This document shows, piece after piece, positions 1 to 9,690 of a stretch of 64,000 bases of DNA (position 1 is the stretch's first letter; every line of letters begins with the position of its first letter). The DNA is taken from the NCBI RefSeq assembly GCF_005938745.2, contig NZ_VCBX02000001.1, forward strand, positions 4,664,501 to 4,728,500, read 5' to 3'. The position numbers were made by a program, and so were the translations under genes. The stretch comes from Rhodococcus sp. KBS0724. Lineage in GTDB: Bacteria > Actinomycetota > Actinomycetes > Mycobacteriales > Mycobacteriaceae. Under the pieces are notes generated by a model. The model was given only the letters and a program-made list of their open reading frames with translations. It was not told the DNA's origin and did no database searches.

Positions 1-112
1 CCTCGAGAAGTAGCACCTGCGCGGCCGGGTCCTCGCTGAGCCTGGACGCAATCACACACCCCGTGGTGCCGCCACCGACCACAACGAAGTCTGCGTGATC
101 CGTAACGCTCAC
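1..112 (-). CDS. mftG: MftG, mycofactocin-associated GMC oxidoreductase (N-terminus only)
   Basis: Only the first 37 codons are inside the window; the gene continues beyond base 1. Reading from a GTG at 112, the product begins [15 protein letters not shown] and contains the Rossmann FAD motif GGGTTGC, as expected for a glucose-methanol-choline family flavoenzyme. GMC proteins directly after mftF are called MftG and are thought to pass electrons from reduced mycofactocin towards the respiratory chain. The GTG overlaps the mftF stop as GTGA (109-112), which implies translational coupling. The family call rests on the FAD motif plus position. Confidence 0.85.
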   Translation of the reverse strand, partial: MSVTDHADFVVVGGGTTGCVIASRLSEDPAAQVLLLE

Positions 113-1506
113 TTGGTGATTCGAGGCTTCAAAGCCGCAGGATCCTGCGCCTCGATCGCACCACGCCACAGGCCGAATCCGTAAGCGACGTCATCGGCTC
201 GTTTGAACAACACGTACCGCACCGGCCCCAAACCACCCTCTTCACGGTGGCGATACCAATCCACCAGCCCCTCACTGACTGCCGCGGCAAGAGCTAACCG
301 CCGGATCTTGCGTGACGTGATCACCGCCAACAACGTCACCGGCCAGTAGTGACGGCACATCGCCGACGCCAATTGCCAGAACCCGCCCACAAAACCTTGG
401 GCTGTCAGAATCGCCGCGATACGCGTCGGCTGCTTCAAGCCGGTGAACATCTTCCGCAATCGGAACACGGTGAACAGTAAAGCTCCGAGCGCTCCAGCCA
501 ACCCCGACTTGGTGAGCGTTGCTGCCGCGACACACGCGAACAGCGTCGAGACCGACATGGCCATCGGCGGCACCGAACCCGGATGTCGCGCAGCCAGCGG
601 CGCGGCGCCGGTTCCGTAGAAAGCGCGTCGGCTGAACCACTTCCCGAACTGAACCCGATGATCATGGGCGACATTGGCAACCGGTTCGTAGCGCAGTCGC
701 CAACCGGCAGACTGGAGACGCCAACAGAAATCGACGTCCTCTGCCACCTCGAGGTTTTCATCGAATCCCTCACAGTCGAGAGCCACATCGCGCCGGACGA
801 TCATGGCCGCGCTGGGTACATACGACACGGGACTGCCGGACTTGACGGCTGCTTCCTTCCGCCCCAGATCCAGGGAGGAACGCATACTCTCGTACCGAGC
901 CAATGCCGTCCCGTACGGATCGAGTGCCACAATTCGCGGCGCCACCAGAGCCACACCCGGATCACTGAAGTGACCGAGCATCAGCTCGAGCCAGCCCGCT
1001 CGCGGAATGACATCCGAGTCGAGGAACGCCACGAAACGTGTTTGTGCCGAACGCAATCCCGTATTGCGGGCCGATGACGGACCACGCGCGTGCTCGTGCC
1101 GGACCACGGTGACCGTTCCCGTACCCGGGTAGTCCCGACGCGGATCAAGTGGAACCTCGGACCCGTCGTCGACCACGATCACTGCCAGATCCTTGAGAAC
1201 CGGCAACAACCGCTCGATCCCGGCAACGTTGTCCTTCACCGGAATCACGACGGTGACGTCGGAAGCCGACGGAGTCGACATCGGCCGAGGATTCGCAACA
1301 CCGGAATCGAGCAGATGGCGCGCCACCGCAGCGCTCTGCTGATCGACAACCTCGAGGAAGCCGTCGCCGATCATCGCAGCTGCAGTCGGAGCCAGCTTGA
1401 GCATGCGCGTCGGCGAACCACCGATGAGCACGCGGCCACCCGAGTACGTGCGAACTTTGGGATCCAACCGAATGCCGAAGCCGTCGGGGAGTCGTGCGGG
1501 TCGCAT
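109..1506 (-). CDS. mftF: MftF, mycofactocin glycosyltransferase (GT2)
   Basis: A family 2 glycosyltransferase of about 465 aa that, in the known pathway, adds the oligoglucose chain to premycofactocin. The N-terminal part carries the MftF-type [13 protein letters not shown] segment. The GT-A core follows with [18 protein letters not shown] and FLDSDVIP (the DxD-type metal site), then [10 protein letters not shown]. The C-terminal third is hydrophobic. The frame stays open up to an ATG at 1623, but that stretch has low third-position GC and family members start a few residues before LPDGF, so the ATG at 1506 is preferred. It lies downstream of mftE and is coupled to mftG. Confidence 0.9.
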   Translation of the reverse strand: MRPARLPDGFGIRLDPKVRTYSGGRVLIGGSPTRMLKLAPTAAAMIGDGFLEVVDQQSAAVARHLLDSGVANPRPMSTPSASDVTVVIPVKDNVAGIERLLPVLKDLAVIVVDDGSEVPLDPRRDYPGTGTVTVVRHEHARGPSSARNTGLRSAQTRFVAFLDSDVIPRAGWLELMLGHFSDPGVALVAPRIVALDPYGTALARYESMRSSLDLGRKEAAVKSGSPVSYVPSAAMIVRRDVALDCEGFDENLEVAEDVDFCWRLQSAGWRLRYEPVANVAHDHRVQFGKWFSRRAFYGTGAAPLAARHPGSVPPMAMSVSTLFACVAAATLTKSGLAGALGALLFTVFRLRKMFTGLKQPTRIAAILTAQGFVGGFWQLASAMCRHYWPVTLLAVITSRKIRRLALAAAVSEGLVDWYRHREEGGLGPVRYVLFKRADDVAYGFGLWRGAIEAQDPAALKPRITK

Positions 1507-1576
1507 CAGGCGATCGTCAGGGAAAACACCGCGAATCGGTTCGGGTAGATCGCCCGCCCCCCATCGGTAACAACCA

Positions 1577-2269
1577 TCACCGAAGCCTCCCATCCGGGCC
1601 CGGATTCCACCGGGCCAGTCCATCCGTCACGCGTTGCACCAACTCGTCGAAAATGCGCGCGCCGTCCACGGCACTTGCCTGAACTGGATCGCCCAGAACA
1701 CCGTTATCCGACACAGCGACCATACCGCCCGAACGCAATCCTGGCATCAGGTCTGCGATAGGAGAAATATTTCCGACCTCCGCCACGTTCATGTCCACAC
1801 ATTCAGGCGAAAGGTGCAGTAAGAGGCTGGTTTCTGTCTTGCCTGCATGAGCGTCCGCCCCGGGAATCGCGCAGGGCACCCAGGCTGCATCGCGGCCCTC
1901 GTATCGCAAGAGCGCCACAGCCTTTGCCAACGCGGGACCGTTTCCGCCGTGACCACTGACAAACAACACCCGCCCCGCCCACCGACAGGCAGACCGCCCG
2001 TACTCGACAACCACCATTTCCATGACCTCGGCCCCGATGGAAATCGTCCCGGCAAAACCCTCGTGCTCCCCGCTCGCGCCATACTCGAGAGCCGGGGCAA
2101 CCACAACGCCGGGCAGCTCGTTCGACACCGCTCTCGCAATCCGGGTATCAGTGTCAAGCGGCAAGTGCGGACCATGCTGCTCGAAAGAACCGACCGGAAC
2201 CACGACGGTGTGCGCAGACCCCTCGAGCCGGGGGCTCGGGATAGCGGACAGATCACGGGTTTCGGTCAT
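1577..2269 (-). CDS. mftE: MftE, creatininase-family mycofactocin precursor peptidase
   Basis: A 230-aa creatininase-fold amidohydrolase. In the established pathway MftE cleaves the MftC-modified MftA to release the C-terminal Val-Tyr derived core (AHDP). Metal-site motifs are visible: [15 protein letters not shown] near residue 27 and VSGHGGNG mid-protein. The start is the ATG at 2267-2269, giving [13 protein letters not shown]; the frame is open further upstream without family-like sequence. mftE is separated from mftA-D by the OYE/SDR trio and by the oppositely oriented HNH gene, so it needs its own promoter between 2270 and 2434. Confidence 0.92.
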   Translation of the reverse strand: MTETRDLSAIPSPRLEGSAHTVVVPVGSFEQHGPHLPLDTDTRIARAVSNELPGVVVAPALEYGASGEHEGFAGTISIGAEVMEMVVVEYGRSACRWAGRVLFVSGHGGNGPALAKAVALLRYEGRDAAWVPCAIPGADAHAGKTETSLLLHLSPECVDMNVAEVGNISPIADLMPGLRSGGMVAVSDNGVLGDPVQASAVDGARIFDELVQRVTDGLARWNPGPDGRLR

Positions 2270-2405
2270 GCAGTGATCATATTCGTCGGCAGTTCTCACC
2301 TGAGCAGCGCACGTGGACAACATGCGTCGATGATTCGAATATTCCTGCACATCAACAAGTCTCGAGCTTGGATTCGTGAAAACCTGTCCGATATGTCCCT
2401 AGGAA

Positions 2406-2421
2406 TCGAAATCCTGTTCGA
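2406..2421 (+). promoter_or_regulatory. Candidate LexA/SOS box before the HNH gene
   Basis: The sequence TCGAAATCCTGTTCGA matches the mycobacterial/actinobacterial LexA consensus TCGAAC-N4-GTTCGA at 11 of 12 defined bases. It abuts a TAAAAT -10 hexamer (2423-2428) that lies 6 bases before the ATG at 2435. LexA binding here would block the promoter. Several 13E12-family genes of Mycobacterium tuberculosis are known LexA targets, which supports the call. Confidence 0.75.
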
Positions 2422-2422
2422 C

Positions 2423-2428
2423 TAAAAT
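2423..2428 (+). promoter_or_regulatory. -10 hexamer of the HNH gene promoter
   Basis: TAAAAT sits 6 bases before the ATG at 2435, so transcription probably starts at or next to the start codon. The mRNA would then be leaderless, and no Shine-Dalgarno sequence is present. The -35 region is weak. Confidence 0.55.
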
Positions 2429-2434
2429 TAGTGC

Positions 2435-3673
2435 ATGAACAGTCGGGAAGCGTGGCAATACGACGGCGAGGGCCTCAAGACGGAGATACTCGACCTCGCC
2501 CGCGCCCGGCACGAGATAGCCTCCCGCATGATTGTGATGATCACCGAAATGTTCACTCGCGACACACTCGGCGGCCGAGGATTCCGCGCCATCGCGCAGT
2601 GGCTGCACCAGTCCACAAACCTCGAGATCGGCGAATGTAGTCAACTGGTCGGCCTGGCGCGGTTGTTCATGCTCGAACCTGTTGTCGGGCAATCCTTTCA
2701 CAACGGCGATATCGATGCGTCGAAGGCGCGTCAGGTAGCGCACTTCTGCCAGCACCCACCCAAGAACATGAGCCTCGTCGACGTCGAGAAGGCCCGCGAC
2801 ATCCTCCTGACCCTCGCCTCCAAAAAGGTTACCGACTGCGATTCCGTCCGCGCGGCCATCCGGCGGATCCAGAAACAGTACGGCAACCGCGCCGACGGCA
2901 TACCCGCCGGTGAAGACTCCGAACTCAACGAGTTCTACGCTTCCCGTGGCCTGTACGGGCGAGTCAGCGTCAAAGGTGACCTCGACGCCGTCAACGGTGC
3001 CCGCCTCATCGCGCTACTGTCCGCCCTGTCGGCGCCCACCCCGGAGAAAGACGGCGTGAAAGACGAACGCACCCCGGCACTTCGACGCGCCGACGGATTT
3101 TGTGAACTGCTGCGCCGCTACGAAGCCGCCGGCCTCGGACCCGTCGAAGGTGGCGTCAAACCGCACCTGACGATCACCGCCACCGCAAAAGACCTCACCG
3201 ATCTCCAAGTACTGAAAGACCTGTTACCCTCCACCGAAGAACTCGGCTACGCGATCACCAACTGGGCCGGCCCCATCAGCCTCGACACCGCACGCATGCT
3301 GGCCTGTGACTGCGAGGTCACCCGAATCCTTCTCGACGACAACGGTGTTCCCCTCAATCACGGCATGAAGGCGCGGCTCGCGACCGTCCCGCAGCGTCGA
3401 GCCCTCACGGTACGAGACGGCGGCTGCGCCTTTCCCGGTTGCGGAACCCCGCCAGGCTGGTGCGACGCCCATCATCTGATTCACTGGCTCGATGACGGCC
3501 CGACGGATCTCGATAATCTGATTTTGTTGTGCGGTCATCATCATCGGATGATGCATCACACCGAGTGGCGAGTCGATATCGGAGACGACCGGAAAACCCG
3601 GTTCTATCCACCGATGTCGGTAGATCCGTATCAAGTTCCCGTTCCCGGGAACACACCGCCAACAGCGGCCTGA
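2435..3673 (+). CDS. REP13E12-type DUF222/HNH endonuclease protein
   Basis: A 412-aa protein with an N-terminal DUF222 region (about 20-300) and a C-terminal HNH nuclease domain near 335-385, visible as CAFPGCGTPP, WCDAHHLIHW, DLDNLILLCGHHH. This is the 13E12 repeat family, abundant and multicopy in mycobacteria and rhodococci. The biological role is unsettled; mobility or a DNA-damage role is suggested by the nuclease domain and SOS control. It lies on the plus strand inside the minus-strand mycofactocin locus, between the OYE1 gene and mftE, and it is intact. Confidence 0.9.
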   Translation: MNSREAWQYDGEGLKTEILDLARARHEIASRMIVMITEMFTRDTLGGRGFRAIAQWLHQSTNLEIGECSQLVGLARLFMLEPVVGQSFHNGDIDASKARQVAHFCQHPPKNMSLVDVEKARDILLTLASKKVTDCDSVRAAIRRIQKQYGNRADGIPAGEDSELNEFYASRGLYGRVSVKGDLDAVNGARLIALLSALSAPTPEKDGVKDERTPALRRADGFCELLRRYEAAGLGPVEGGVKPHLTITATAKDLTDLQVLKDLLPSTEELGYAITNWAGPISLDTARMLACDCEVTRILLDDNGVPLNHGMKARLATVPQRRALTVRDGGCAFPGCGTPPGWCDAHHLIHWLDDGPTDLDNLILLCGHHHRMMHHTEWRVDIGDDRKTRFYPPMSVDPYQVPVPGNTPPTAA

Positions 3674-3686
3674 AAACCCGGCGTGC

Positions 3687-3714
3687 GCACCGGGGATCAA
3701 ACATGCCCCGGTGC
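3687..3714. terminator. Hairpin between the HNH gene and OYE1 (convergent)
   Basis: A 9-bp perfect stem, GCACCGGGG / CCCCGGTGC, with a 10-nt loop lies between two convergent stops. There is no T tract, as is common for actinobacterial terminators. It probably ends transcription from both sides. Confidence 0.6.
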
Positions 3715-3747
3715 ACAAGGCTGCTTTCATCACATTGGCGGCTGCGG

Positions 3748-5697
3748 CTAGATGTTCAGCGCAACCCTGTGACCTTCGATGACGGCGCTATGCGAACGCC
3801 TCGGGGACAGGGCATCACCAATACGGTGGACCTCGAAGGAACTGCCACGCAGCGCCTTCCACAGTTCATCCACCGGTTCCTGCTGCGTCGCAAACACAAC
3901 CCAGTCCACGATCACAGATTCGGAGACTCCAGTGGGATGGTGCACCAGTTCGACGGCCACAGGCCCTTCGCCGTGCACCGCGGTGACCATCAGGTCCGTA
4001 CGCTGAACTATCGACTTTTCGTGCGCCCGGCGGTTCCAGCCTTCGAAATCCAGAGTGATACTCAAATCCTGGGCCACCACCATCCCGTTAGTGGCGACCG
4101 TGACAGTGCACCCTCGATCTGCCAGGAACTCCGCAACCGATGCACCCTGATGGAACCCCAGTTCGTCGAATACCAACACCGAACCGGTCGGCAGCATCTT
4201 CCCGTCGAGTACATCGCGGACACCGACCACTCTGCGTACGTCTCCCGCCCACGCCGGACGCAGTGGCCTCGCTCCCGTAGCCACAACCACCACATCCGGG
4301 TCCAGTTCGATCAATCTCTCCGCTGTCACTGCCGCATCGAGTTCGATGGTGACACCACTTCTGCGGCATTCGGATTCGAGATTGCGAATCAGATCACCCA
4401 GCTCCCGGCGAACCGGCATCACACAGGCAGTTCGGATCTGCCCACCGAGAATGGCGTCACGTTCGAATAGCGTCACCCGATGCCCCCGCTGCGCGGCGGT
4501 AGCTGCGGCCTGCAGACCGGCTGGGCCGCCGCCGACAACTACGACGCTGCGCCCCTTCAACTGTAACAGGGGCAAGGCAACCGATTCTCGTCCTGCCCGC
4601 GGGTTCTCGGTACAGCCCAACCAACGGTTGAGTCCCATCCGTCCGACGCATTCCTGATTGCAGGACAGGCAGGTTCGCACCTGTGACGACTGGCCTGCGC
4701 GTGCCTTGTTCACAAAATCCGGGTCCGCGATCTGACCGCGCACCACTCCCACGAGATCGCATAGACCCTCGTCCAACGCCTGCTCAGCTTGCTCCGGTGT
4801 CTTGAATCGGCCGACACCGATCACGGGGAGCGAGACAACTTCCTTGATCGCCGATGGAATGAAGTTCGCGTAACCACTCGGCACTGCCATCGATGCCTCG
4901 ATCAAATGCAAAGTCTCTGTGGCCATTCCGATAGCGGTGTTGATGTAGTCGACCTGACCGTCGGCTTCCACCAACTGCGCAGTCAACACCGCGTCCGGCA
5001 ACTCGATACCACCTCGGGTTCCTTCGTAACCGCTCAGCCGAACTCCGAGTATCCGATCAGGGCCAATGGCGCGGCGAAGAACTCGCAAAACTTCCAGGAG
5101 GAACTGGGCACGATTCTCGGCGGGACCGCCGTATCGATCCGTGCGGCGGTTTGTCGACGGCGCCAAGAACGCTCGGACAATCGACGACTGCGACGCCTGC
5201 AACTCGACGCCGTCGAATCCGCCGGAGATGCAGTTACGCGCGACTAAAGAGAAACCGTCGAGAATCTCCGCGATATCGCTGTCGTCAACAGCTTTGGGGA
5301 CTTCGCGGAACAGTGGATCGGCAATAGCACTGGGCGCCCAGAGTGGGAGCCTCGAATACGTGCCGGCGCCCTGCCCGCCGTTGTGATTGATCTGCGCGAG
5401 GATCACCGATCCGTGCGCGTGCACGGCATCGGTGATCCGTCGATAACCCTCGACCACTCCGGGTCGGTACCCGGCAATCATCTTTTCGTACGGTCGATCC
5501 GACGGGTGCGTCGACTGTTCCTCGCTGATGATCAACCCGGCCCCACCCCGCGCCCTCGCCTCGTAATAGGCGGCGTGCTGCGCTGTCGGCAACCCGTTCT
5601 CGGCGTAGTTGGTCAGGTGCGCAGAGAACACCACTCGGTTACGCAGTGTGAAATCACGCAGGCGCAACGGCTCGAAGAGGCGAGGATACGGTGTCAT
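3748..5697 (-). CDS. Mycofactocin-system FadH/OYE-family oxidoreductase 1
   Basis: A 649-aa FadH-like (2,4-dienoyl-CoA reductase type) flavoenzyme. An N-terminal old-yellow-enzyme TIM barrel starts at LFEPLRLRDFTLRNR. A [4Fe-4S] site follows with spacing C-X2-C-X3-C-X11-C (CLSCNQEC ... GC). The C-terminal part is a Rossmann FAD/NAD domain with VVVVGGGPAGLQAA. It belongs to the OYE group that recurs in mycofactocin loci; the substrate is unknown. The ATG at 5697 overlaps the SDR stop (ATGA), so it is the last gene of the mftA-to-OYE1 transcription unit. Confidence 0.87.
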   Translation of the reverse strand: MTPYPRLFEPLRLRDFTLRNRVVFSAHLTNYAENGLPTAQHAAYYEARARGGAGLIISEEQSTHPSDRPYEKMIAGYRPGVVEGYRRITDAVHAHGSVILAQINHNGGQGAGTYSRLPLWAPSAIADPLFREVPKAVDDSDIAEILDGFSLVARNCISGGFDGVELQASQSSIVRAFLAPSTNRRTDRYGGPAENRAQFLLEVLRVLRRAIGPDRILGVRLSGYEGTRGGIELPDAVLTAQLVEADGQVDYINTAIGMATETLHLIEASMAVPSGYANFIPSAIKEVVSLPVIGVGRFKTPEQAEQALDEGLCDLVGVVRGQIADPDFVNKARAGQSSQVRTCLSCNQECVGRMGLNRWLGCTENPRAGRESVALPLLQLKGRSVVVVGGGPAGLQAAATAAQRGHRVTLFERDAILGGQIRTACVMPVRRELGDLIRNLESECRRSGVTIELDAAVTAERLIELDPDVVVVATGARPLRPAWAGDVRRVVGVRDVLDGKMLPTGSVLVFDELGFHQGASVAEFLADRGCTVTVATNGMVVAQDLSITLDFEGWNRRAHEKSIVQRTDLMVTAVHGEGPVAVELVHHPTGVSESVIVDWVVFATQQEPVDELWKALRGSSFEVHRIGDALSPRRSHSAVIEGHRVALNI

Positions 5698-6518
5698 CAG
5701 ACCTTGGAGTTACCTTGATCAAGAGCAATATGACTTGCTGTCACGGTGCGTGACCCGTCACCGGCCAACCACACGACGGTATCGGAGATCTCGTCGGGCT
5801 CGGCAAAAGCGGTCTCGGTGAGAATGGGCGTGAAGTTCGGGAGATATTGCGGGTAGTTCTGGAAGACGGCGAGTGCGCCCTGATCAACACCCATCGGAGT
5901 GTTGACCCCGTACGGATGGATGGAGTTGACGCGGATCCTGTACTCTCCCAGTTCCTTTGCCGCCGCCTGAGTGAGCCCGACCAGACCGAACTTTGCACTG
6001 CCGTAGTGCGCCTGACCAGGCATCGCCTTGAGTCCCGCGACCGAGCTGATCACGACGATCGATCCGCCGCGACCACCCTCGATGATGGACGGCACCGCAG
6101 CCTTGAGTGTTTTCCACACACCGGTGAGATTGATGTCGATGAGGGTTTCCCACTGCTCGTCCGACATCTCCCAAAATCGATTCCAGTTGCAGACGCCCGC
6201 ATTTGCCACCACGATGTCGAGTCGACCGAACTGCTCGACTCCGTCCTTCACCACAGCAGCGAGCGCGGCACTGTCCCGGACGTCGGCCTCCCGCGCGAGG
6301 ATCTTGCCACCCTCGGCTTCGACAAGACGGACGGTTTCAGTGAAGTCTTCCGAGGTAGCCGCGTCGTACGTGTTGTGCTCGGCGACAGCACTGCAGACGT
6401 CGATCGCAATGATCGACGCGCCTTCCCTGGCCAGGCGAATTGCGTGAGAGCGGCCCTGACCACGCGCCGCGCCGGTAATGAATGCAACACGGCCTTCGAG
6501 TGAACGTACCTGGGTCAT
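5697..6518 (-). CDS. Mycofactocin-coupled SDR-family oxidoreductase
   Basis: A 273-aa short-chain dehydrogenase. It has the glycine motif TGAARGQGRSHA near residue 15, the extended IIAIDVC segment typical of mycofactocin-coupled SDRs, NAGVCNW, and the catalytic pair YGSAK. Members of this subfamily hold a non-exchangeable NAD(H) and are thought to be re-oxidised through mycofactocin. The start is the ATG at 6516-6518, which overlaps the OYE2 stop (ATGA); the stop overlaps the OYE1 start in the same way. The alcohol or ketone substrate cannot be read from sequence. Confidence 0.9.
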   Translation of the reverse strand: MTQVRSLEGRVAFITGAARGQGRSHAIRLAREGASIIAIDVCSAVAEHNTYDAATSEDFTETVRLVEAEGGKILAREADVRDSAALAAVVKDGVEQFGRLDIVVANAGVCNWNRFWEMSDEQWETLIDINLTGVWKTLKAAVPSIIEGGRGGSIVVISSVAGLKAMPGQAHYGSAKFGLVGLTQAAAKELGEYRIRVNSIHPYGVNTPMGVDQGALAVFQNYPQYLPNFTPILTETAFAEPDEISDTVVWLAGDGSRTVTASHIALDQGNSKV

Positions 6519-8443
6519 GAATCGATCCTCTCCACGGAATTGAAACCTGTTCCAGTAGTAAACCCTGCGCGGCGCCCTTCGTGGATGGATTCGAGAACAG
6601 TTCTCGGAGCAATCGTGTCGCCGACGCCGGCGCACCCCGAATAGTGCAGGGAGGTGTCAGGCAGTCGAGGCGAGCAGTCGATGACGGTCGCGCACCGGAT
6701 GTGTGCCACAACGTCCGTGTAGACGTTCTCGATCTGCACGACGCCGTCGACAACCGCCCGTACCCGCGAGGAACACACCCGGTTCACCCCAACCTGCTGA
6801 AGTCTCGTGTTCGCGCCCACAAGGTCGCCACTCATACCCAACCGCGAACCGACGATCGTGTCCGGTGTGACGATCGAGACGTCGAGTCCGCACTCTGCCA
6901 ACATCTCCGCAAGCGCAACAGCCATCGGTCCACCCAACGGATCCACCAGTACAACAGGACCTTCGATCGAATCACCGCCAAGCTCGAGCGCCTGCACCGG
7001 ATCCATCCAGAGAACGGATGTGTCCACGGGATAGGTCGGCAGCCTGGGAACGCTGCCCGACGCAACCACTACATCACCATGGCCGCGGGCATCATCGATC
7101 TCCGATGAGCTGATCGTGTGCTCGGTCAGCATGGTCACACCGCTTCTACGGCATTCGTCCTCGAGCCACTGCGCGAGCACAGCAAATCGGCTGCGGCCCT
7201 TCCCTTGCGCAAAAGTTCGGATCATCCCGCCGAACCGCGACGATCGTTCCGACACCGTCACTGCAGCGCCGCGCCCGGCCATGATCCGCGCAGCTTCCAA
7301 TCCGGCCGGACCACCCCCGACCACAAGAACAGGACCCGAGATCAATTCCTGCCTTCGTTCGTCAGGATCTACCGTCTCGAATCCCGCACTCGGATTTCCG
7401 ACGCACGTCACCACCGGATTACGCGGATCGCGCACAAGGCACGTTTGATTGCACAGGACGCACGGCCGTGGCTGATCGCCGCGGGCTGACTTCACCACCA
7501 GATCCGGGTCGGCGATCTGCGCTCTGGTCATTTCCACGTAATCCACGTGCGCGAGCGCCTCGTGGGCGTCTGCGATGTCGACGACGCTCCCCTGCAACGC
7601 AACGGGAATCGAGACTGTGGCCTTGACGATTCGGCACAGTTCACGGTTGAAGTTCGGTTCTTCGTGAAAGTCCGGGCGATACCCCGCGGTCGAGTAGAGG
7701 CCGCCGCGCACCACAATCAACAGATCGAGATACCGCTCCAGTTCACTGACATATCCAACCGTCAGTTCCGGCGTCACGCCCGCCCACGGCGCCTGCTCGT
7801 CGCACGACAACCGCAGGGAAACAACATGGTTCGCACCGACAGCGCCGCGAACTGTCTGAAGGACTTCCCGCAGCAGCGTCAGTCGATCAGTTCCGTACCT
7901 GTCCGCGCGTGTGTTGGTCAACCCCGAAAGGAACTGCCGCAGAATGCTTCGTGGGCCGGCATCGATCTCGACGCCGGCCATCCCCGAGTCCACGGCAAGC
8001 GCTGCCGAGGCGCGGAAACCCTCGACCACACGATCGATGTCGCCCTGCTCCATCATCATCGGCAGCTCACGCGTCACCGGATCAGCGACCCGCGACGGCC
8101 CCCACAGAACCGACTGTGAGTAAGCGCTCGATCCCTGCATCCCGGTGTGCCCCAGGCCCGCAAGAACCAGAGCGCCGTGCGGGACGCAGGCCGCTGAGAT
8201 CGCTCGCCAACCAGGCCCACACAGAGTTGCCAACGGTGCCCGCTCGTAGGGCCAGTCGTTGTCCAGAACCGACGCCGTTTCGGCGACGATGATCCCGGCA
8301 CCGCCCTCGGCCCGTCGCTGGTAGTACGCGCGGTGCCGATCGGAAAGCGTTCGTCCCACAGCAAGATTGGTCTCGTGTGGACCGAAAACAACCCTGGACC
8401 GGACACTGCGTCCGGCCAGGGTTGTGTGTTCGTGAAGGCTCAA
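6515..8443 (-). CDS. Mycofactocin-system FadH/OYE-family oxidoreductase 2
   Basis: A 642-aa paralogue of the OYE1 protein with the same order of domains. An OYE barrel comes first (HTTLAGRSVRSRVVFGPHET), then Fe-S cysteines with C-X2-C-X3-C-X11-C spacing (CVLCNQTC ... C), then the FAD motif VLVVGGGPAGLEAA. It starts 26 bp after mftD and its stop overlaps the SDR start, so the trio is read with mftD. The N-terminal barrel is shorter and more divergent than in OYE1, suggesting a different substrate. The family assignment is firm; the function is inferred. Confidence 0.86.
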   Translation of the reverse strand: MSLHEHTTLAGRSVRSRVVFGPHETNLAVGRTLSDRHRAYYQRRAEGGAGIIVAETASVLDNDWPYERAPLATLCGPGWRAISAACVPHGALVLAGLGHTGMQGSSAYSQSVLWGPSRVADPVTRELPMMMEQGDIDRVVEGFRASAALAVDSGMAGVEIDAGPRSILRQFLSGLTNTRADRYGTDRLTLLREVLQTVRGAVGANHVVSLRLSCDEQAPWAGVTPELTVGYVSELERYLDLLIVVRGGLYSTAGYRPDFHEEPNFNRELCRIVKATVSIPVALQGSVVDIADAHEALAHVDYVEMTRAQIADPDLVVKSARGDQPRPCVLCNQTCLVRDPRNPVVTCVGNPSAGFETVDPDERRQELISGPVLVVGGGPAGLEAARIMAGRGAAVTVSERSSRFGGMIRTFAQGKGRSRFAVLAQWLEDECRRSGVTMLTEHTISSSEIDDARGHGDVVVASGSVPRLPTYPVDTSVLWMDPVQALELGGDSIEGPVVLVDPLGGPMAVALAEMLAECGLDVSIVTPDTIVGSRLGMSGDLVGANTRLQQVGVNRVCSSRVRAVVDGVVQIENVYTDVVAHIRCATVIDCSPRLPDTSLHYSGCAGVGDTIAPRTVLESIHEGRRAGFTTGTGFNSVERIDS

Positions 8444-8469
8444 CTCACAGCTCGATCAGAGCCAGAGGT

Positions 8470-9651
8470 TCAGCTCGCGCCCAGCGTGCGGGTGAAGCCT
8501 TCCGGAATGACCAGGTCATCCTTGCTGAGCTCGGTGATCGACGAGTGGCCGAGACCCATGAGTCCCGAGTCGATGCCCATGCGCATGAGGTCGAGAACGT
8601 TCTCGACGCCGGCCTGGCCGTTTGCCGAGAGGCCCCACAGGTACGCGCGGCCGAGCATGACTGCCTTGGCACCGAGTGCAAGGGCCTTGACGACGTCGCC
8701 GCCGCGTCGGATGCCGCCGTCGAGAACAACTTCCACCTGATCGCCCACAGCTTCGGCGATACCCGGGAGCACGCGAATCGGCGCTGGGGTGCCGTCGAGG
8801 TTGTTGCCACCGTGGTTGGAGACGGAGATAGCGGAGACACCGGCGTCGACTGCGCGCTTGGCGTCGTCGATACGCATGATGCCCTTGAGCATGAAGGGGC
8901 CACCCCACTGCTCACGCAGCCAGGCAATGTCTTCCCACGTCGGAAGCGGAGTCTGCATCCACTCGCCGTACGCGCCGAAGAACGTCGGTGCCGGCTGACC
9001 GGGAGCCGCGAGGTTGGGTGTTGTCAGGTCCGGGATCTTGCCGGTCTTGGCGAACTCCAACAACCACTTCGGGCGCATGATGCCTTCGGGCGCGAACTGG
9101 AACATCGCCTTGAGGTCCATCTTTTCGGGGATGGACGGGCTGCCCCAGTCACGACCGTACGAGAAGGACCAGTCGGTCGTGATGATCAGGCCCTTGGCAC
9201 CGGCAGCGCGAGCGCGCTCCATACGCTGCAGGAGCACGTCGCGGCTGCCGACCCAGTACATCTGGAAGAACACCTGCGGGTTCGCCGCAGCAACCTCTTC
9301 GATGGACTTGCTGGCAAAAGAACTCAGGCCGATGGCCGTTCCCCGCGCCGCAGCAGCACGCGCGACCGCTACCTCACCGTCGGGGTGCACTGCCTGCACA
9401 CCGGTCGGCGAGATCATCACCGGAAGCGAAATGTCCTGCCCCATAATGGAGGTGGCCATGTTCCGCTCGTTCGGCAATCCGGCCGCATGCGGAGCGAAAC
9501 CCAGTTCGCTGTATGCCGCGACATTGTCGTCGACGGTCAGACCCTTTTCGGATCCGGCCACCAGCGCCGCATACACGGACTTGGGCAACCTCTTCTGCGC
9601 ACGTCGCTGTGCTTCAGCGACGGTCTCGAAGAATGCGTTCTTTGCCATCAA
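8470..9651 (-). CDS. mftD: MftD, FMN-dependent mycofactocin-maturation oxidase
   Basis: A 393-aa protein of the lactate/glycolate oxidase (alpha-hydroxy-acid oxidase) fold. In the known pathway MftD deaminates AHDP to premycofactocin. FMN-site motifs are visible: PVMISPTGVQAVHPDGEVAVARAA, IITTDW, ISVSNHGGNNLDG with the catalytic His, and DGGIRRGGDVVKALALGA. It starts 37 bp after mftC. The gap and the end of mftC contain a short hairpin (9670-9690) that may set the mftC:mftD ratio. Confidence 0.95.
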   Translation of the reverse strand: MMAKNAFFETVAEAQRRAQKRLPKSVYAALVAGSEKGLTVDDNVAAYSELGFAPHAAGLPNERNMATSIMGQDISLPVMISPTGVQAVHPDGEVAVARAAAARGTAIGLSSFASKSIEEVAAANPQVFFQMYWVGSRDVLLQRMERARAAGAKGLIITTDWSFSYGRDWGSPSIPEKMDLKAMFQFAPEGIMRPKWLLEFAKTGKIPDLTTPNLAAPGQPAPTFFGAYGEWMQTPLPTWEDIAWLREQWGGPFMLKGIMRIDDAKRAVDAGVSAISVSNHGGNNLDGTPAPIRVLPGIAEAVGDQVEVVLDGGIRRGGDVVKALALGAKAVMLGRAYLWGLSANGQAGVENVLDLMRMGIDSGLMGLGHSSITELSKDDLVIPEGFTRTLGAS

Positions 9652-9669
9652 TCAAACCTCTCGTATCGC

Positions 9670-9690
9670 AAGTAGCCAGGAAAGCTACTT
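9670..9690 (-). other. Intercistronic hairpin between mftC and mftD
   Basis: A 7-bp perfect stem, AAGTAGC / GCTACTT, with a 7-nt loop overlaps the last bases of mftC. It may stabilise the upstream message or attenuate read-through. Function is inferred from position only. Confidence 0.35.

Noticed and set aside
1507..1623. N-terminal extension of mftF to an ATG at 1623
   Set aside because: It would overlap mftE, has low third-position GC and does not match the MftF N-terminus; kept only as an alternative start.
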